DNA from: Lacibacter cauensis
Lineage (GTDB): Bacteria > Bacteroidota > Bacteroidia > Chitinophagales > Chitinophagaceae
DNA: 64,000 bases
Assembly: GCF_007830055.1 (NCBI RefSeq)
Contig: NZ_VLLE01000004.1
Coordinates: 153,248 to 217,247, forward strand
Direction of reading: 5' to 3'
The notes beneath the pieces are model-generated. The model searched no databases, had not been told where the DNA came from, and was given only the letters and a program-made list of their open reading frames with translations. Positions 34,257-43,951 of this stretch are shown one piece after another. Every line of letters begins with the position of its first letter. Position 1 is the first letter of the stretch. A program made the translations under genes and the position numbers.

Positions 34257-36761
34257 TTTCTTCTTACCCCATTTTTTCATATCAAGATAATCGAGGAAGT
34301 AAATCACTTTCAGTGAAAGGTTATTGTTCTGATCAGCGTCCAACGTATTACCGAAGTTTTTAAAGTAGTCCCTTTCAATAACACGGTTAAACGTGTAAAT
34401 AGAATTCTTCCAAACCACATTCAGGAAACTGCCCGGCGCAAACTGCCAGGTATACACCATATCAATGTTAAAGAAATTGGCATTCTGGTTTACATTACCT
34501 GCAAATGTTGCGTTGGGTAACAGCTTGCCGTTTTGCTGCAGGGTAAAATACTCCCTGTTATCTACTGTACTTACATAGTGACGCATACGATATGTAATCC
34601 ACATCATATTGGTAAAACTGTATTTCACATTTAATACGTTTTCAACGGTGTTTACTTTTCGCTTGGCAAAAATTACATCATCTCCTGCAATGGTTGTAAA
34701 CCCGATATTGTTAAACCTGGGGAAGTACGCCAGCCTGTGCGATACAGAAAATTTGCTGTTGAAACGGAAGGTTTGTCCAACAGTGGCATCTACACCAAAC
34801 TGGTTATAAAAATTTACATGACGACGTGCAAATATTTCTGAGAAGAACGAATATTTCTTTGCTTCGTTACTGTTAACCCAGCCCCCCATGGCAAAGCTCT
34901 GGTTACGTGTAAAGAATAAACCTGCTTTGCGTGGTTCGTAAAAATCGTTCTGCTTTGTTGTGTAACCAAGAAAGGTTCCTACCCACCATAACTTTTTTGT
35001 TTGCACTTCAAGGTTGTAGTTAATATTCCCTGTTTGATAGGTTTCTTTAATACCGGCAAACGGCGTGTACAGTTTACTCACTCTTCCGTTCAGGTTCATA
35101 AAAATGCGGTTATACCAGCTCTTCGGCTCAATCCATTTGTAACCGATCCATGTACCATGATCAAGAAAGTTATTATTGGTGAAATAACCCATATCACGAT
35201 GAGTGTATTTGGTATCGGTTAACTCCTGCCACACATTAAAGTTGAAACGGCCACTGGTTTTACCAAAGTAAACCTGGTGACTATACCCTGTTTGATTTTT
35301 TCCATCGGGTAAATAACCAAACAGCTGACTTACGGCTACTTTACCACCAAGATTCCAGGTGTTCTTTTTATCATTCAAGTCGAACAAACCTGCCGTAACA
35401 TTGGCATCGTAATCGGCGCCACTGCGGGTTACGTTCGTATTGATCAACGAAACACTGCTGTTGTTTTTCATTGACTGATTAAGTACGATAATATTGTAGT
35501 TGGTAAGCGGATCGGTTACAAACTTGCGCTGATCTTTTGTATTCACATCTTCAATAGTGGCATATTGTGTTTTGGTAATGGCATTTAAAATACCAATACC
35601 TAAACCACTTTGTGTACGTCCGGATATTTTTGATGCATTGATGAGTTTTGATTCTGCAGGATTCTTCAGCAGCTTTTCGTTGGCAGTAAGCTGGTTGCCT
35701 GCTTTTCCGTAATGAATAGGTGTACCACCAATACGACGTGAATAAAACAAGCCGCCTTTGCTGAACAACTCTGTGCCTTCTGTAAAAAAATTACGGTACT
35801 CGTTAAACTGTACTTCAAACGGTGAAAGGTTCAACACCTGGTTATCACTCTGCACCTGTCCAAAATCAGGAATCAAAGTAGCATCTAATGTAAACGCCTG
35901 GTTCAAGCCATACTTCACATCTAAACCTCCATTCACCTGCCCGGTTAAATTTTTTGTTCCGGATTGATTGACAGGAAAATGATTACCATACACCGAAAAA
36001 TAGGGCGAGAATTGTAAGCGTACCGGTGGTTTTATATTGGTGATCCCTGTCCAGTAGCCTTCCTGTGTTAAAAAACCATTTACGTTCGGATCGATGGGGT
36101 TCCAGGTAAACTGCTGACCTGTTTTTTGCCTGCGACGGGTAATGTTCACACCCCACTCCTGCACTTCTTTTTTTCCAAAGCGGATTGCACCGTACGGAAT
36201 AAAGATTTCAAAACTCCAGCCATTATCGTGCATGACCACGGCACTTTTCCAAACTGCATTCCAGCTGAAATCCTCGCTGTTGCCATCGTTATTGGGCGCC
36301 ATCTTTGCATCCCATTGTTCGTTGAGCGGTGTAACAAAATATTCAAAGCCGTTGAGGTTATCCTTATAGGTATCGAAGATGATGCCGATGTAATCATTCA
36401 TACCAAATCCATCACGGCCTTTCAGTTCTCTTGCAATACTGTCTCGTGTGCGCTCGTAACAAAAACCGCCGAAATAAATACCCTCATCGGTGTACATCAA
36501 GTAACTCACTGTTTTCGATTCTTCCGCTTCCTTTGCTCCAACAACCGGACGAAACTCAATAAAATCTGTTGCCAGCGATGCATCTTTCCATGCATCTTCA
36601 TCAATGATCCCATCAATCTTAACCGGTTTGGTTGCACGTTTCGCCTGCAAGATGCGGGGCGCTGCTTTTTCAGTAATTTTTGGAGGAGTTGCTTTTGAAG
36701 TTTGTGCACTGACGGATATGCACACGAACAGGCACAACGATGATATGGTTAGTTTCAGCAT
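34254..36761 (-). CDS. DUF5916 outer-membrane protein with CBM9-like domain
   Basis: An 835-residue protein with a signal peptide (MLKLTISSLCLFVCISVSAQ). The N-terminal domain is carbohydrate-binding family 9-like (IDGIIDEDAWKDASLATDFIEF, YEYF-type FVTPLNEQWDAKM). The remaining ~550 residues are the DUF5916 region, with many amphipathic strands consistent with an outer-membrane barrel. Family members are common in Bacteroidota and of unknown function; a role in glycan or peptide handling is only a guess. It faces a terminator at its 3' end. Confidence 0.88.
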   Translation of the reverse strand: MLKLTISSLCLFVCISVSAQTSKATPPKITEKAAPRILQAKRATKPVKIDGIIDEDAWKDASLATDFIEFRPVVGAKEAEESKTVSYLMYTDEGIYFGGFCYERTRDSIARELKGRDGFGMNDYIGIIFDTYKDNLNGFEYFVTPLNEQWDAKMAPNNDGNSEDFSWNAVWKSAVVMHDNGWSFEIFIPYGAIRFGKKEVQEWGVNITRRRQKTGQQFTWNPIDPNVNGFLTQEGYWTGITNIKPPVRLQFSPYFSVYGNHFPVNQSGTKNLTGQVNGGLDVKYGLNQAFTLDATLIPDFGQVQSDNQVLNLSPFEVQFNEYRNFFTEGTELFSKGGLFYSRRIGGTPIHYGKAGNQLTANEKLLKNPAESKLINASKISGRTQSGLGIGILNAITKTQYATIEDVNTKDQRKFVTDPLTNYNIIVLNQSMKNNSSVSLINTNVTRSGADYDANVTAGLFDLNDKKNTWNLGGKVAVSQLFGYLPDGKNQTGYSHQVYFGKTSGRFNFNVWQELTDTKYTHRDMGYFTNNNFLDHGTWIGYKWIEPKSWYNRIFMNLNGRVSKLYTPFAGIKETYQTGNINYNLEVQTKKLWWVGTFLGYTTKQNDFYEPRKAGLFFTRNQSFAMGGWVNSNEAKKYSFFSEIFARRHVNFYNQFGVDATVGQTFRFNSKFSVSHRLAYFPRFNNIGFTTIAGDDVIFAKRKVNTVENVLNVKYSFTNMMWITYRMRHYVSTVDNREYFTLQQNGKLLPNATFAGNVNQNANFFNIDMVYTWQFAPGSFLNVVWKNSIYTFNRVIERDYFKNFGNTLDADQNNNLSLKVIYFLDYLDMKKWGKKK

Positions 36762-37085
36762 GATGATGAGGTTTATACTTTAACGAATACGAAAGTAGAT
36801 TAGTTACATTCAGCAGATAAAAAATTTAGACGAACGGTAGATTTCTGACAACGATATTTTCGCCTGTATTTGTACACAACCTTTCCTACGGATAAGCGGA
36901 AAAAATCAAGGATAGCTGATGTAAAAACAAGAACACCGCCTTTAACAAGAAATATGCCGTGTAACAGAAGTGCCGGATAATTCTTTTACAAAATAGATGA
37001 ATGGCCGTTTATCAATATCTGTCTGCAGATACCGGCTTTGCATCTGAATCCTTTGTAATTTCCCATCCAACTAATTGTATTGAAC
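36762..37085. other. Gene-free 324 bp between divergent genes
   Basis: The region lies between the divergent DUF5916 and BNR genes and must hold both promoters. I see no clear TAnnTTTG pair, stem-loop or repeat in it. Confidence 0.5.
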
Positions 37086-40000
37086 ATGAGAAAATCAATC
37101 TTGCTTGCAGGTACGCTGCTCAGCGTACTGTTTTCATTTGCGCAAAAAAAGCAACCGATAATTGCAGCCTCATCAAACGAAGAGTCTGTTTATGGTGCGT
37201 TGAAGTACCGCTCCATTGGGCCGTATCGTGGCGGGCGAAGTGCTGCTGTTGCAGGAAGTTATTCCAACAAAACAACATTTTACATGGGTGCCACCGGTGG
37301 TGGTGTTTGGAAAACAACCGATGGTGGCAACAACTGGAAAAACATCAGCGATAAATATTTTGGTTCGTCCATTGGTGCAGTTGCTGTTGCACCCAGTGAT
37401 GAAAGTATTGTGTATGTGGGCGAAGGCGAGAATACCATGCGTGGGAATGTAAGCGAAGGCTTAGGTGGTATGTGGCGCAGCGATGATGGTGGACGCAGCT
37501 GGAAAAATATTGGTTTGAAAGATGGACGTCACATCATCCGCATTCTCATTCATCCCAAAAACCCAGATGTAGTATGGGTAGCAGTGATGGGCCATTTATT
37601 TGGACCGAACGAAGAGCGTGGTGTATATAAAACAACCGATGGCGGTAAAACATGGAAACGCACATTGTTTGTGAACAATCAAACAGGTGCCAGCGATTTA
37701 GTAATGGAACCTGATAATCCATTGGAGATGTATGCGGGTATGTGGCGTGTGATCCGTACGCCGTACAGTTTGGAAAGTGGTGGCGAAGGTAGTGGTTTGT
37801 ACAAATCAACCGATGGTGGTGAGACGTGGACGAATGTTTCAGCAAAAAAAGGTTTACCAAAAGGCACCTGGGGCATTGTAGGTGTTGCATTTGCACCATC
37901 AAATCCTGAACGTATTTACAGCATTATTGAAAATGCAAATGGTGGATTGTTCCGTAGTGATGATGCTGGTGAAACATGGCAGCAAATGAGCAGCGATAAC
38001 AATATCCGCCAGCGTGCATGGTATTACAGCAAAGTATTTGTTGATCCGAAAAATCCGGATTTAGTTTATTGCCCGAATGTAAACTTCATGTACAGTCGTG
38101 ATGGTGGAAGAACCTTTCAATCGCTCCGCACACCACATGGTGATCATCATGATCTGTGGATTGACCCCAACGATGGCAAGCGCATGATTGTTGCTGATGA
38201 TGGTGGTGCACAGGTAAGTTATGATGGTGGTAACAACTGGAGTACGTATATGAATCAACCAACGGGACAATTCTATCGTGTATCAACCGATAACAGTTTC
38301 CCGTATCGCATTCTTGGAGCGCAACAGGATAACTCAACTGTTCGTATTAAAAGCAGAACAAGTGGCGCCGGTATAACCGAACAGGATTGGCAGGAAACAG
38401 CCGGCAGTGAAAGTGGTTATGTTGTTGCTGATCCAAACAATCCGGATGTAGTTTATGGTGGCAACTATGGTGGTTATCTTTCACGCCTTGACCATAAGAC
38501 AGGTGAGAACAGAGCGATCAGCGTGTGGCCCGATAACCCGATGGGTGCAGGTGCCGATGTGTTGAAATATCGTTTTCAATGGAACTTCCCCATCTTCTTT
38601 TCACCACACAACCCCAAGAAATTATATACTGCAGGCAATGTGTTGTTTACAACAGAAAACGAAGGTCAAAGCTGGACCGCTTTATCGCCAGACTTAACAA
38701 CCAATGATAAAAGCAAACAAAAATCTAGTGGCGGCCCGATTACGCAAGACAATACCAGTGTTGAATATTACTGCACCATCTTTACTGCAACAGAAAGTTT
38801 TGTAGAAAAAGATTTGTTGTGGACCGGCAGTGACGATGGCTTGATCAACGTAAGTAAAGATGGTGGCAAAACATGGGAGAATGTTACACCGAAAGATGCG
38901 CCGAAGTTTATGATGTGGAATTGTGTGGATGTTGATCCGTTTAAAAAAGGTGCTGCTTATTTTGTGGGCACACGTTACAAGCTGGATGATTACACACCCT
39001 ACATCTACAAAACAGAAGACTATGGCAAAACATGGAAGCTCATCACCAACGGCATCAATAAAATGCATTTCACCAGGGCAATGCGTGCCGATCAGAAACG
39101 TGCAGGCTTATTATATGCCGGTACCGAGTTTGGCATGTACATTTCGTTTGATGATGGTGCCAACTGGAAACCGTTTCAACTGAACATGCCTGTTGTACCA
39201 ATCACCGATATGACCATCAAGGAAAATGACTTGATTGTTGCAACACAAGGCAGAGGCTTTTATGTATTGGATGATCTTACTGTTTTACAACAGGTGAAAG
39301 CAGATGTTGCAAACAAAAATCTGCATGTGTTTGATGTAAACCCCGGCTGGCGTATGCCGATGAGCCGTTTCAGTCGCCGCTTTGGTACGGCACAAAACAT
39401 TGGCGAAAATCCTGCGGGACCATTAGTGATTACGTATTATGCAAAAGATGTAACGGATTCTACCAAAGCATCCATTACCATCATGGATAAAAACAAAAAG
39501 CCCATCAAAACATTCAGTACCGATGGTAAAGACAAACTCGATATTAAAAAAGGATTGAACAAGTTTGCATGGGATCTGCAATATCCACCTGCTGAACCAA
39601 GCGAAGGCATGATCCTCTGGAACGGTGCACCGGGTACTATTACCGCAGCACCGGGTACTTATTTCGCTAAAGTGAAAGTTGGCAGCGATTCAAGTGAAGT
39701 GCCGTTTACGATTAAAGCCGATCCGAATTACCGTATGACGCAGGAAGCTTACGAAGAACAATTCAACTTCCTCTTAAGTGTGCAGCAAAAGTTCAACGAT
39801 GTGCAGAAAGGCATTAAAGACATTCGTGCATTGCGTACACAGATCAATGAGTTTGTTGGCAGGCAAGGAAAAGATTGTCCGAAAGAAATTAAAGATATGG
39901 CAACTGCTATCACCAAAGAGTTGACTACAATTGAAGAGACCTTGTATCAAACAAAATCAAAAAGCGGACAGGATCCATTAAACTATCCCATCCGCATCAA

Positions 40001-40199
40001 CGATAAACTGAGCGGTGTATTTGATGTAGCCAACAGCGGTGTAAATGCACCCAGCAAGCAATCGAAAGAAGTATTTGCTGAGTTAAGCCAACAGGCCGAT
40101 GAACAATTGAATAAGCTGAAGAAAATTGTGAGTGAAGATGTGCCGAAGTTTAACCAGTTGATCAGGGAAAAGAATTTACCGGTGATTGGTATAAAGTAA
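37086..40199 (+). CDS. Large BNR-repeat / VPS10-like propeller protein
   Basis: The ATG at 37086 opens a signal peptide (MRKSILLAGTLLSVLFSFAQ); 1037 residues in all. At least eleven Asp-box (BNR) motifs of the type SxDxGxTW are visible (TTDGGNNWK, SDDGGRSWK, STDGGETWT, SKDGGKTWE, TEDYGKTWK and others), forming two or more beta-propellers as in sortilin/VPS10-domain and exo-glycosidase families. A C-terminal helical region (EEQFNFLLSVQQKFNDVQKG) follows. There is no T9SS domain, unlike the partial protein at the window start. It is probably periplasmic; enzymatic activity is not evident. Confidence 0.88.
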   Translation: MRKSILLAGTLLSVLFSFAQKKQPIIAASSNEESVYGALKYRSIGPYRGGRSAAVAGSYSNKTTFYMGATGGGVWKTTDGGNNWKNISDKYFGSSIGAVAVAPSDESIVYVGEGENTMRGNVSEGLGGMWRSDDGGRSWKNIGLKDGRHIIRILIHPKNPDVVWVAVMGHLFGPNEERGVYKTTDGGKTWKRTLFVNNQTGASDLVMEPDNPLEMYAGMWRVIRTPYSLESGGEGSGLYKSTDGGETWTNVSAKKGLPKGTWGIVGVAFAPSNPERIYSIIENANGGLFRSDDAGETWQQMSSDNNIRQRAWYYSKVFVDPKNPDLVYCPNVNFMYSRDGGRTFQSLRTPHGDHHDLWIDPNDGKRMIVADDGGAQVSYDGGNNWSTYMNQPTGQFYRVSTDNSFPYRILGAQQDNSTVRIKSRTSGAGITEQDWQETAGSESGYVVADPNNPDVVYGGNYGGYLSRLDHKTGENRAISVWPDNPMGAGADVLKYRFQWNFPIFFSPHNPKKLYTAGNVLFTTENEGQSWTALSPDLTTNDKSKQKSSGGPITQDNTSVEYYCTIFTATESFVEKDLLWTGSDDGLINVSKDGGKTWENVTPKDAPKFMMWNCVDVDPFKKGAAYFVGTRYKLDDYTPYIYKTEDYGKTWKLITNGINKMHFTRAMRADQKRAGLLYAGTEFGMYISFDDGANWKPFQLNMPVVPITDMTIKENDLIVATQGRGFYVLDDLTVLQQVKADVANKNLHVFDVNPGWRMPMSRFSRRFGTAQNIGENPAGPLVITYYAKDVTDSTKASITIMDKNKKPIKTFSTDGKDKLDIKKGLNKFAWDLQYPPAEPSEGMILWNGAPGTITAAPGTYFAKVKVGSDSSEVPFTIKADPNYRMTQEAYEEQFNFLLSVQQKFNDVQKGIKDIRALRTQINEFVGRQGKDCPKEIKDMATAITKELTTIEETLYQTKSKSGQDPLNYPIRINDKLSGVFDVANSGVNAPSKQSKEVFAELSQQADEQLNKLKKIVSEDVPKFNQLIREKNLPVIGIK

Positions 40200-40226
40200 A
40201 CGACCTCATCGCATTCCTTTTTTGTT

Positions 40227-40251
40227 GCGGCGGCCTTTGGCCGCCGCTTTT
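40227..40251 (+). terminator. Rho-independent terminator
   Basis: GCGGCGGCC pairs with GGCCGCCGC across TTT, followed by TTTT. Confidence 0.85.
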
Positions 40252-40288
40252 CATTTGCAGAACTAACTGCTTCTGATTATTTTCGGGT

Positions 40289-41743
40289 ATGCTCAACTTG
40301 CTGCGTTCACTTACTGAAGAAAAAGCTGTAAAATTATTATCATTAGCATTTTTTATCATCCTGCTTGTGCTCTTATTTGCTTCTTCTACAACTACAGATG
40401 AAGGTGATAGCCTGATGCATTTCCTATATGCGAAATATGCCTTTCGTTATCCTGCTCATTTTTTCAATCAATGGGCAAAGCCGGTTTATGTAATGGTGAT
40501 GGCTCCATTTGCTCAGTTTGGATTTGCTGCTGTTCAACTGGTAAACATATTTTTTACAACAGCCAATTTCTATGTTGTATATCGTGTGGCAAAACAGGCC
40601 GGCATTCCCAATGCATGGATGGCTTCATTGATCTATGCAGCCACACCCCTGAGTGTACTTGTTTCATTTTCCGGTTTAACTGAACCGATGTTTGCCTTTG
40701 CAACACTTCTGTCAATTCTTCTGTTGCAACAAAAGAAATTCTATTTTTCGCTTCTGCTTTTTTCATTTCTTCCATTTATCAGATCAGAAGGGTTGCTGGT
40801 ATGCGGTGTAATTTTTATCTACTTACTGGTTATTGAAAAATATGACCTGATTCCTCTGCTGTTATTCGGACATATTTTTTACAGTCTTACAGGATATTTT
40901 GTACATCATGATCTCATGTGGGTGTTTAATAAATTATCCTATGCAACTTTAAGCAGTGCTTATGGTAGTGGAAGATGGTTTCACTTTTTTAATGTAATGT
41001 CCGAAATAACAGGCGTGGTGGTGAAGTATCTTTTATGGGCAGGCGTTTTTTATGGATTCATTCTTCTCATACGTGCCTTGCGAAAAAAAATCAATGAAAC
41101 AGAACAGCAGGAGTTATGGTTATTGTATGGAATATTTCTTGCGGTATTTGCAGGCCATATTGTTTTTTGGGCATTAGGAATTTTTAATTCAATGGGGTTG
41201 GTAAGACCTATTGCAGGTATCACTCCGTTGATAGCCATTATCGCTTTACGGGGTATTCAATATGTTACTGCTTCTATTCAGCAATGGAAAGCCGGATTAT
41301 ACGTCCAATACCTGTTGCTTGCTGCAGTACTTGTCTTTCCTTTTACTTCAAATGTATATGCGTATAAATGGAACCGTGATTTTGAATTGAAAGCCGATCA
41401 GCAGGCGCAATTGCAACTGGTGAAATATATCAAACAACATTACCCGAATTACAACCAGCAAATAATGTATCATGTGTTACCCTGGATAAGTATTCAATTA
41501 AAACAAGATTGGTTTAATCCGAATCAACATATACATATCAATGATGCTTTTACCAGAAACCAATTTAAAAAGGGCGAATTATTTATTTGGGATGATTGGT
41601 TTGCTGTAGTAGAAGGACATGCACCACTGGAAGCTGTACGAAAGGATGGGCGTTTTAAAGAAGTGATTACATTCGAAGCGAAAGATTATTGGGGTAATGT
41701 GAGAAAAACGGTACTCTTTGAATATGTTGGAAAAGATGAATAA
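40289..41743 (+). CDS. Polytopic GT-C-type membrane protein (GT39-like)
   Basis: A 484-residue protein with about ten predicted TM segments. The first loop has TTDEGDSLMHFLYAKYAFRY with the acidic pair typical of GT-C enzymes, then a second loop PAHFFNQWAKP. These suggest a polyprenyl-phosphate-sugar-dependent glycosyltransferase of the PMT/ArnT superfamily, acting on the periplasmic face. A periplasmic C-terminal region (WISIQLKQDWFNPNQ, then IWDDWFAVVEGHAPLEAV) follows the last helix. Donor and acceptor are unknown. Its stop codon abuts the stop of trmD on the other strand with no base between. Confidence 0.75.
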   Translation: MLNLLRSLTEEKAVKLLSLAFFIILLVLLFASSTTTDEGDSLMHFLYAKYAFRYPAHFFNQWAKPVYVMVMAPFAQFGFAAVQLVNIFFTTANFYVVYRVAKQAGIPNAWMASLIYAATPLSVLVSFSGLTEPMFAFATLLSILLLQQKKFYFSLLLFSFLPFIRSEGLLVCGVIFIYLLVIEKYDLIPLLLFGHIFYSLTGYFVHHDLMWVFNKLSYATLSSAYGSGRWFHFFNVMSEITGVVVKYLLWAGVFYGFILLIRALRKKINETEQQELWLLYGIFLAVFAGHIVFWALGIFNSMGLVRPIAGITPLIAIIALRGIQYVTASIQQWKAGLYVQYLLLAAVLVFPFTSNVYAYKWNRDFELKADQQAQLQLVKYIKQHYPNYNQQIMYHVLPWISIQLKQDWFNPNQHIHINDAFTRNQFKKGELFIWDDWFAVVEGHAPLEAVRKDGRFKEVITFEAKDYWGNVRKTVLFEYVGKDE

Positions 41744-42421
41744 TTATTCATCCAGCAAATCAGGTCTTCTTTCTTTTGTACGTTGCAAAGCCTGTTCGTG
41801 CCGCCACTCTTCAATTTTTTTCAGATCACCACTTAACAGGATGTCCGGAATTTTCCAGCCATTGTAATCGGCCGGGCGTGTGTACACCGGTGGGGCCAGT
41901 AACTGATCCTGGAACGAATCGGTAAGTGCAGATGTTTCATCGTTCAACACACCGGGAATGATACGGCCGATTGCATCCACCAAAACAGCCGCTGCCAATT
42001 CGCCACCGCTCAACACATAATCGCCAATGGAAATTTCCATGGTTACATAATGCTGGCGAATGCGTTCATCTATGCCTTTGTAATGACCGCAGATGAGTAA
42101 CAAATTTTCTTTGAGCGAAAGTCGATTAGCTGTTTGTTGTTTTAACGTAACACCATCGGGTGTGAGGTAAATAATTTCATCAAACTTCCTTTCCTGCTGC
42201 AATTCATTGATGGCTTTTTCCAAAGGTTCGCACATCATCACCATACCTGCACCACCGCCATATTGGTAATCATCCACCTGTCCGTATTCATTCACCGCCC
42301 ACTTGCGCAGGTGATGAACGGTAACAGTGAGCAGCCCTTTGTCCTTAGCCCGTTTCATAATGGAATGGTTCAACGGGCTATCGAGCAATTCTGGAACAAT
42401 GGAAAGAATGTGAATATGCAT
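41744..42421 (-). CDS. trmD: tRNA (guanine37-N1)-methyltransferase TrmD
   Basis: It methylates G37 of tRNAs to prevent frameshifting. The 225 residues match the family. Seen are HILSIVPELLDSPLNHSIMKRA at the N-terminus, the SAM-binding trefoil-knot signature ISIGDYVLSGGELAAAVLVD, and the C-terminal helical domain. It usually follows rimM and rpsP, but here it stands 16 kb away with its own -7 box 4 bp before the ATG and a TACG-type repeat directly behind that box. Confidence 0.95.
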   Translation of the reverse strand: MHIHILSIVPELLDSPLNHSIMKRAKDKGLLTVTVHHLRKWAVNEYGQVDDYQYGGGAGMVMMCEPLEKAINELQQERKFDEIIYLTPDGVTLKQQTANRLSLKENLLLICGHYKGIDERIRQHYVTMEISIGDYVLSGGELAAAVLVDAIGRIIPGVLNDETSALTDSFQDQLLAPPVYTRPADYNGWKIPDILLSGDLKKIEEWRHEQALQRTKERRPDLLDE

Positions 42422-42425
42422 GAAG

Positions 42426-42433
42426 CAAAGATA
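42426..42433 (-). promoter_or_regulatory. TAnnTTTG -7 box touching the trmD start
   Basis: On the minus strand TATCTTTG is followed by CTTC and the ATG. The TACG-type repeat starts within the box and runs upstream. Confidence 0.5.
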
Positions 42434-42464
42434 AGTACGAGGTACGAAGTAAGATGTACGAAAA
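42433..42464. repeat. TACG-type dispersed repeat, copy 2
   Basis: AAGTACGAGGTACGAAGTA then GATGTACGAAAA. It is the same family as 25840-25871, where it also sits at a promoter. Confidence 0.75.
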
Positions 42465-42539
42465 CTGACTCACAGCAGTGCTTCGACAATTAACAATTCG
42501 TTTTTGCGACCCGCAATTATTTTTAAACAAACTTTTTTT

Positions 42540-43511
42540 ATGCGACGACTTTTACCTTTCATCGCTCTTGCATTCTTCACTTCCTGCTCGGTTTATACAC
42601 CCGGCCAATACCTTAACCCGCCTGTAAACTCCCTTTCCAATATTCCGTTACGTGCGCATACCAATGAAGTAGATGTTTTCTTCAACAATGAAAAACCGGG
42701 CAAGCCGTACTACCGTGTTAAAATGGTAGAAGTGCAGGGCGATCCTTTGCTCAGCTCCGATCAAATGCTGAAACGGTTGCAGGAACAGGCTAAAAAAGAA
42801 GGCATTGATGCCTTACTGATTACCGACATTGGTAAACAAAGTAACACCACCACCACACTGCCCGCCGGCGATGGGGTGATTGCTTACCAAAAGCTGGTGG
42901 CGCTTGGCTTAAAGTATAAAGACCGCATCACCTATATGAACCAGATTTTAAAAGAACAAATGGTAAACCTATGGCCCGACGATAACCCGGAACCCAAACA
43001 ATTCAGCATCCATTTTAATTTAAACGGACAGCTGTTGCCTTTTAAAGACGAGTTCACCAAAAAATTTTTCAATAACGAACTGTATTGTTTCGAAGATGAA
43101 AACACGGTGTACGCTCCGCTTACAAACTGGGCCTATCACCTCGATACATTGAATCATTTCTTTGCCAAGAAGATGATTGAAAACAATGTAACGCTTATTC
43201 AGTCGAGGTTTCAGTTAGTTGGTGGCGATAACCTTGGAGCTACAATTAAAATAAAAAAGCCCGGAACTGAGATGTTTGATCAATTTGAACTCGAACGTTA
43301 CTACAGCAGTAGCAGTGCTCTTCCTTACGAACGAAAATTACGCAAACGAAAAGCAAAGACGTATGAGTGGGAAGAAGAAATTACGTACCGAACAGATGGG
43401 TTACCCGATACAATCAAACGTTACCGCATCAGTAACGGACGCAGGTTGCTTTATTTTGAAATTGAAAATATTTATCACACAACAAATGATTTACCCGAAG
43501 CCGAATTTTAA
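42540..43511 (+). CDS. Lipoprotein of unknown function (323 aa)
   Basis: The ATG at 42540 opens an SPII signal (MRRLLPFIALAFFTSC, lipobox FTSC); the 12 in-frame residues upstream are rejected. The mature part contains VYTPGQYLNPPVNSLSNIPL, DALLITDIGKQ and a basic segment (YERKLRKRKAKTYEWEEEIT). No family is recognised. Its last four bases overlap the stop of the convergent S4 gene. Confidence 0.7.
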   Translation: MRRLLPFIALAFFTSCSVYTPGQYLNPPVNSLSNIPLRAHTNEVDVFFNNEKPGKPYYRVKMVEVQGDPLLSSDQMLKRLQEQAKKEGIDALLITDIGKQSNTTTTLPAGDGVIAYQKLVALGLKYKDRITYMNQILKEQMVNLWPDDNPEPKQFSIHFNLNGQLLPFKDEFTKKFFNNELYCFEDENTVYAPLTNWAYHLDTLNHFFAKKMIENNVTLIQSRFQLVGGDNLGATIKIKKPGTEMFDQFELERYYSSSSALPYERKLRKRKAKTYEWEEEITYRTDGLPDTIKRYRISNGRRLLYFEIENIYHTTNDLPEAEF

Positions 43512-43894
43512 TCTTCCATAAAATCATCTAGGTCTCTGCGTTCTTTCTTGGTGGGTCGTCCAACCTTGCTCAAACGTTTACCGGTATGGAAAGAGGAAGC
43601 TAAATACTGGATGCGTTCCAGTTCTTCGGCAGGCGTAATATCAATGTAGTATTTGATCGCCTCGCTGTACTGTACTCGGTTGTGCAATAGTCCGGTTACT
43701 TTTATTCGCCAACGTTTCGCTTCTGTTTTTACTTCGTATTCATCACCCACACTCACCAGCTTCGATGCTTTGCAGGCATCGCCATTGTACTTTACTTTAC
43801 CACTGTCGCAGGCAGCTGCTGCCTGGCTGCGTGTTTTAAACAGCCGGATACTCCAGAGATACTTATCAATACGCAGTTTTTCTTTCGCTTCCAT
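43508..43894 (-). CDS. S4-domain RNA-binding protein (Hsp15/HslR-like)
   Basis: A 128-residue protein with an N-terminal S4 fold (LRIDKYLWSIRLFKTRSQAA, then GKVKYNGDACKASKLVSVGDEYEV) and a basic tail (GRPTKKERRDLDDFMED). Hsp15 proteins bind nascent-chain-blocked 50S subunits and help recycle them. It is cytosolic. The 3' end overlaps a plus-strand lipoprotein gene by 4 bp. Confidence 0.88.
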   Translation of the reverse strand: MEAKEKLRIDKYLWSIRLFKTRSQAAAACDSGKVKYNGDACKASKLVSVGDEYEVKTEAKRWRIKVTGLLHNRVQYSEAIKYYIDITPAEELERIQYLASSFHTGKRLSKVGRPTKKERRDLDDFMED

Positions 43895-43951
43895 AACTGC
43901 TGCAATTTACAATTTGTGTTTTGATTATATTCGAACACTCAACTCAACATT

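Noticed and set aside
36126-36698. 190-residue plus-strand ORF antisense to the DUF5916 gene
   Set aside because: It is a shadow frame inside a well-supported gene.
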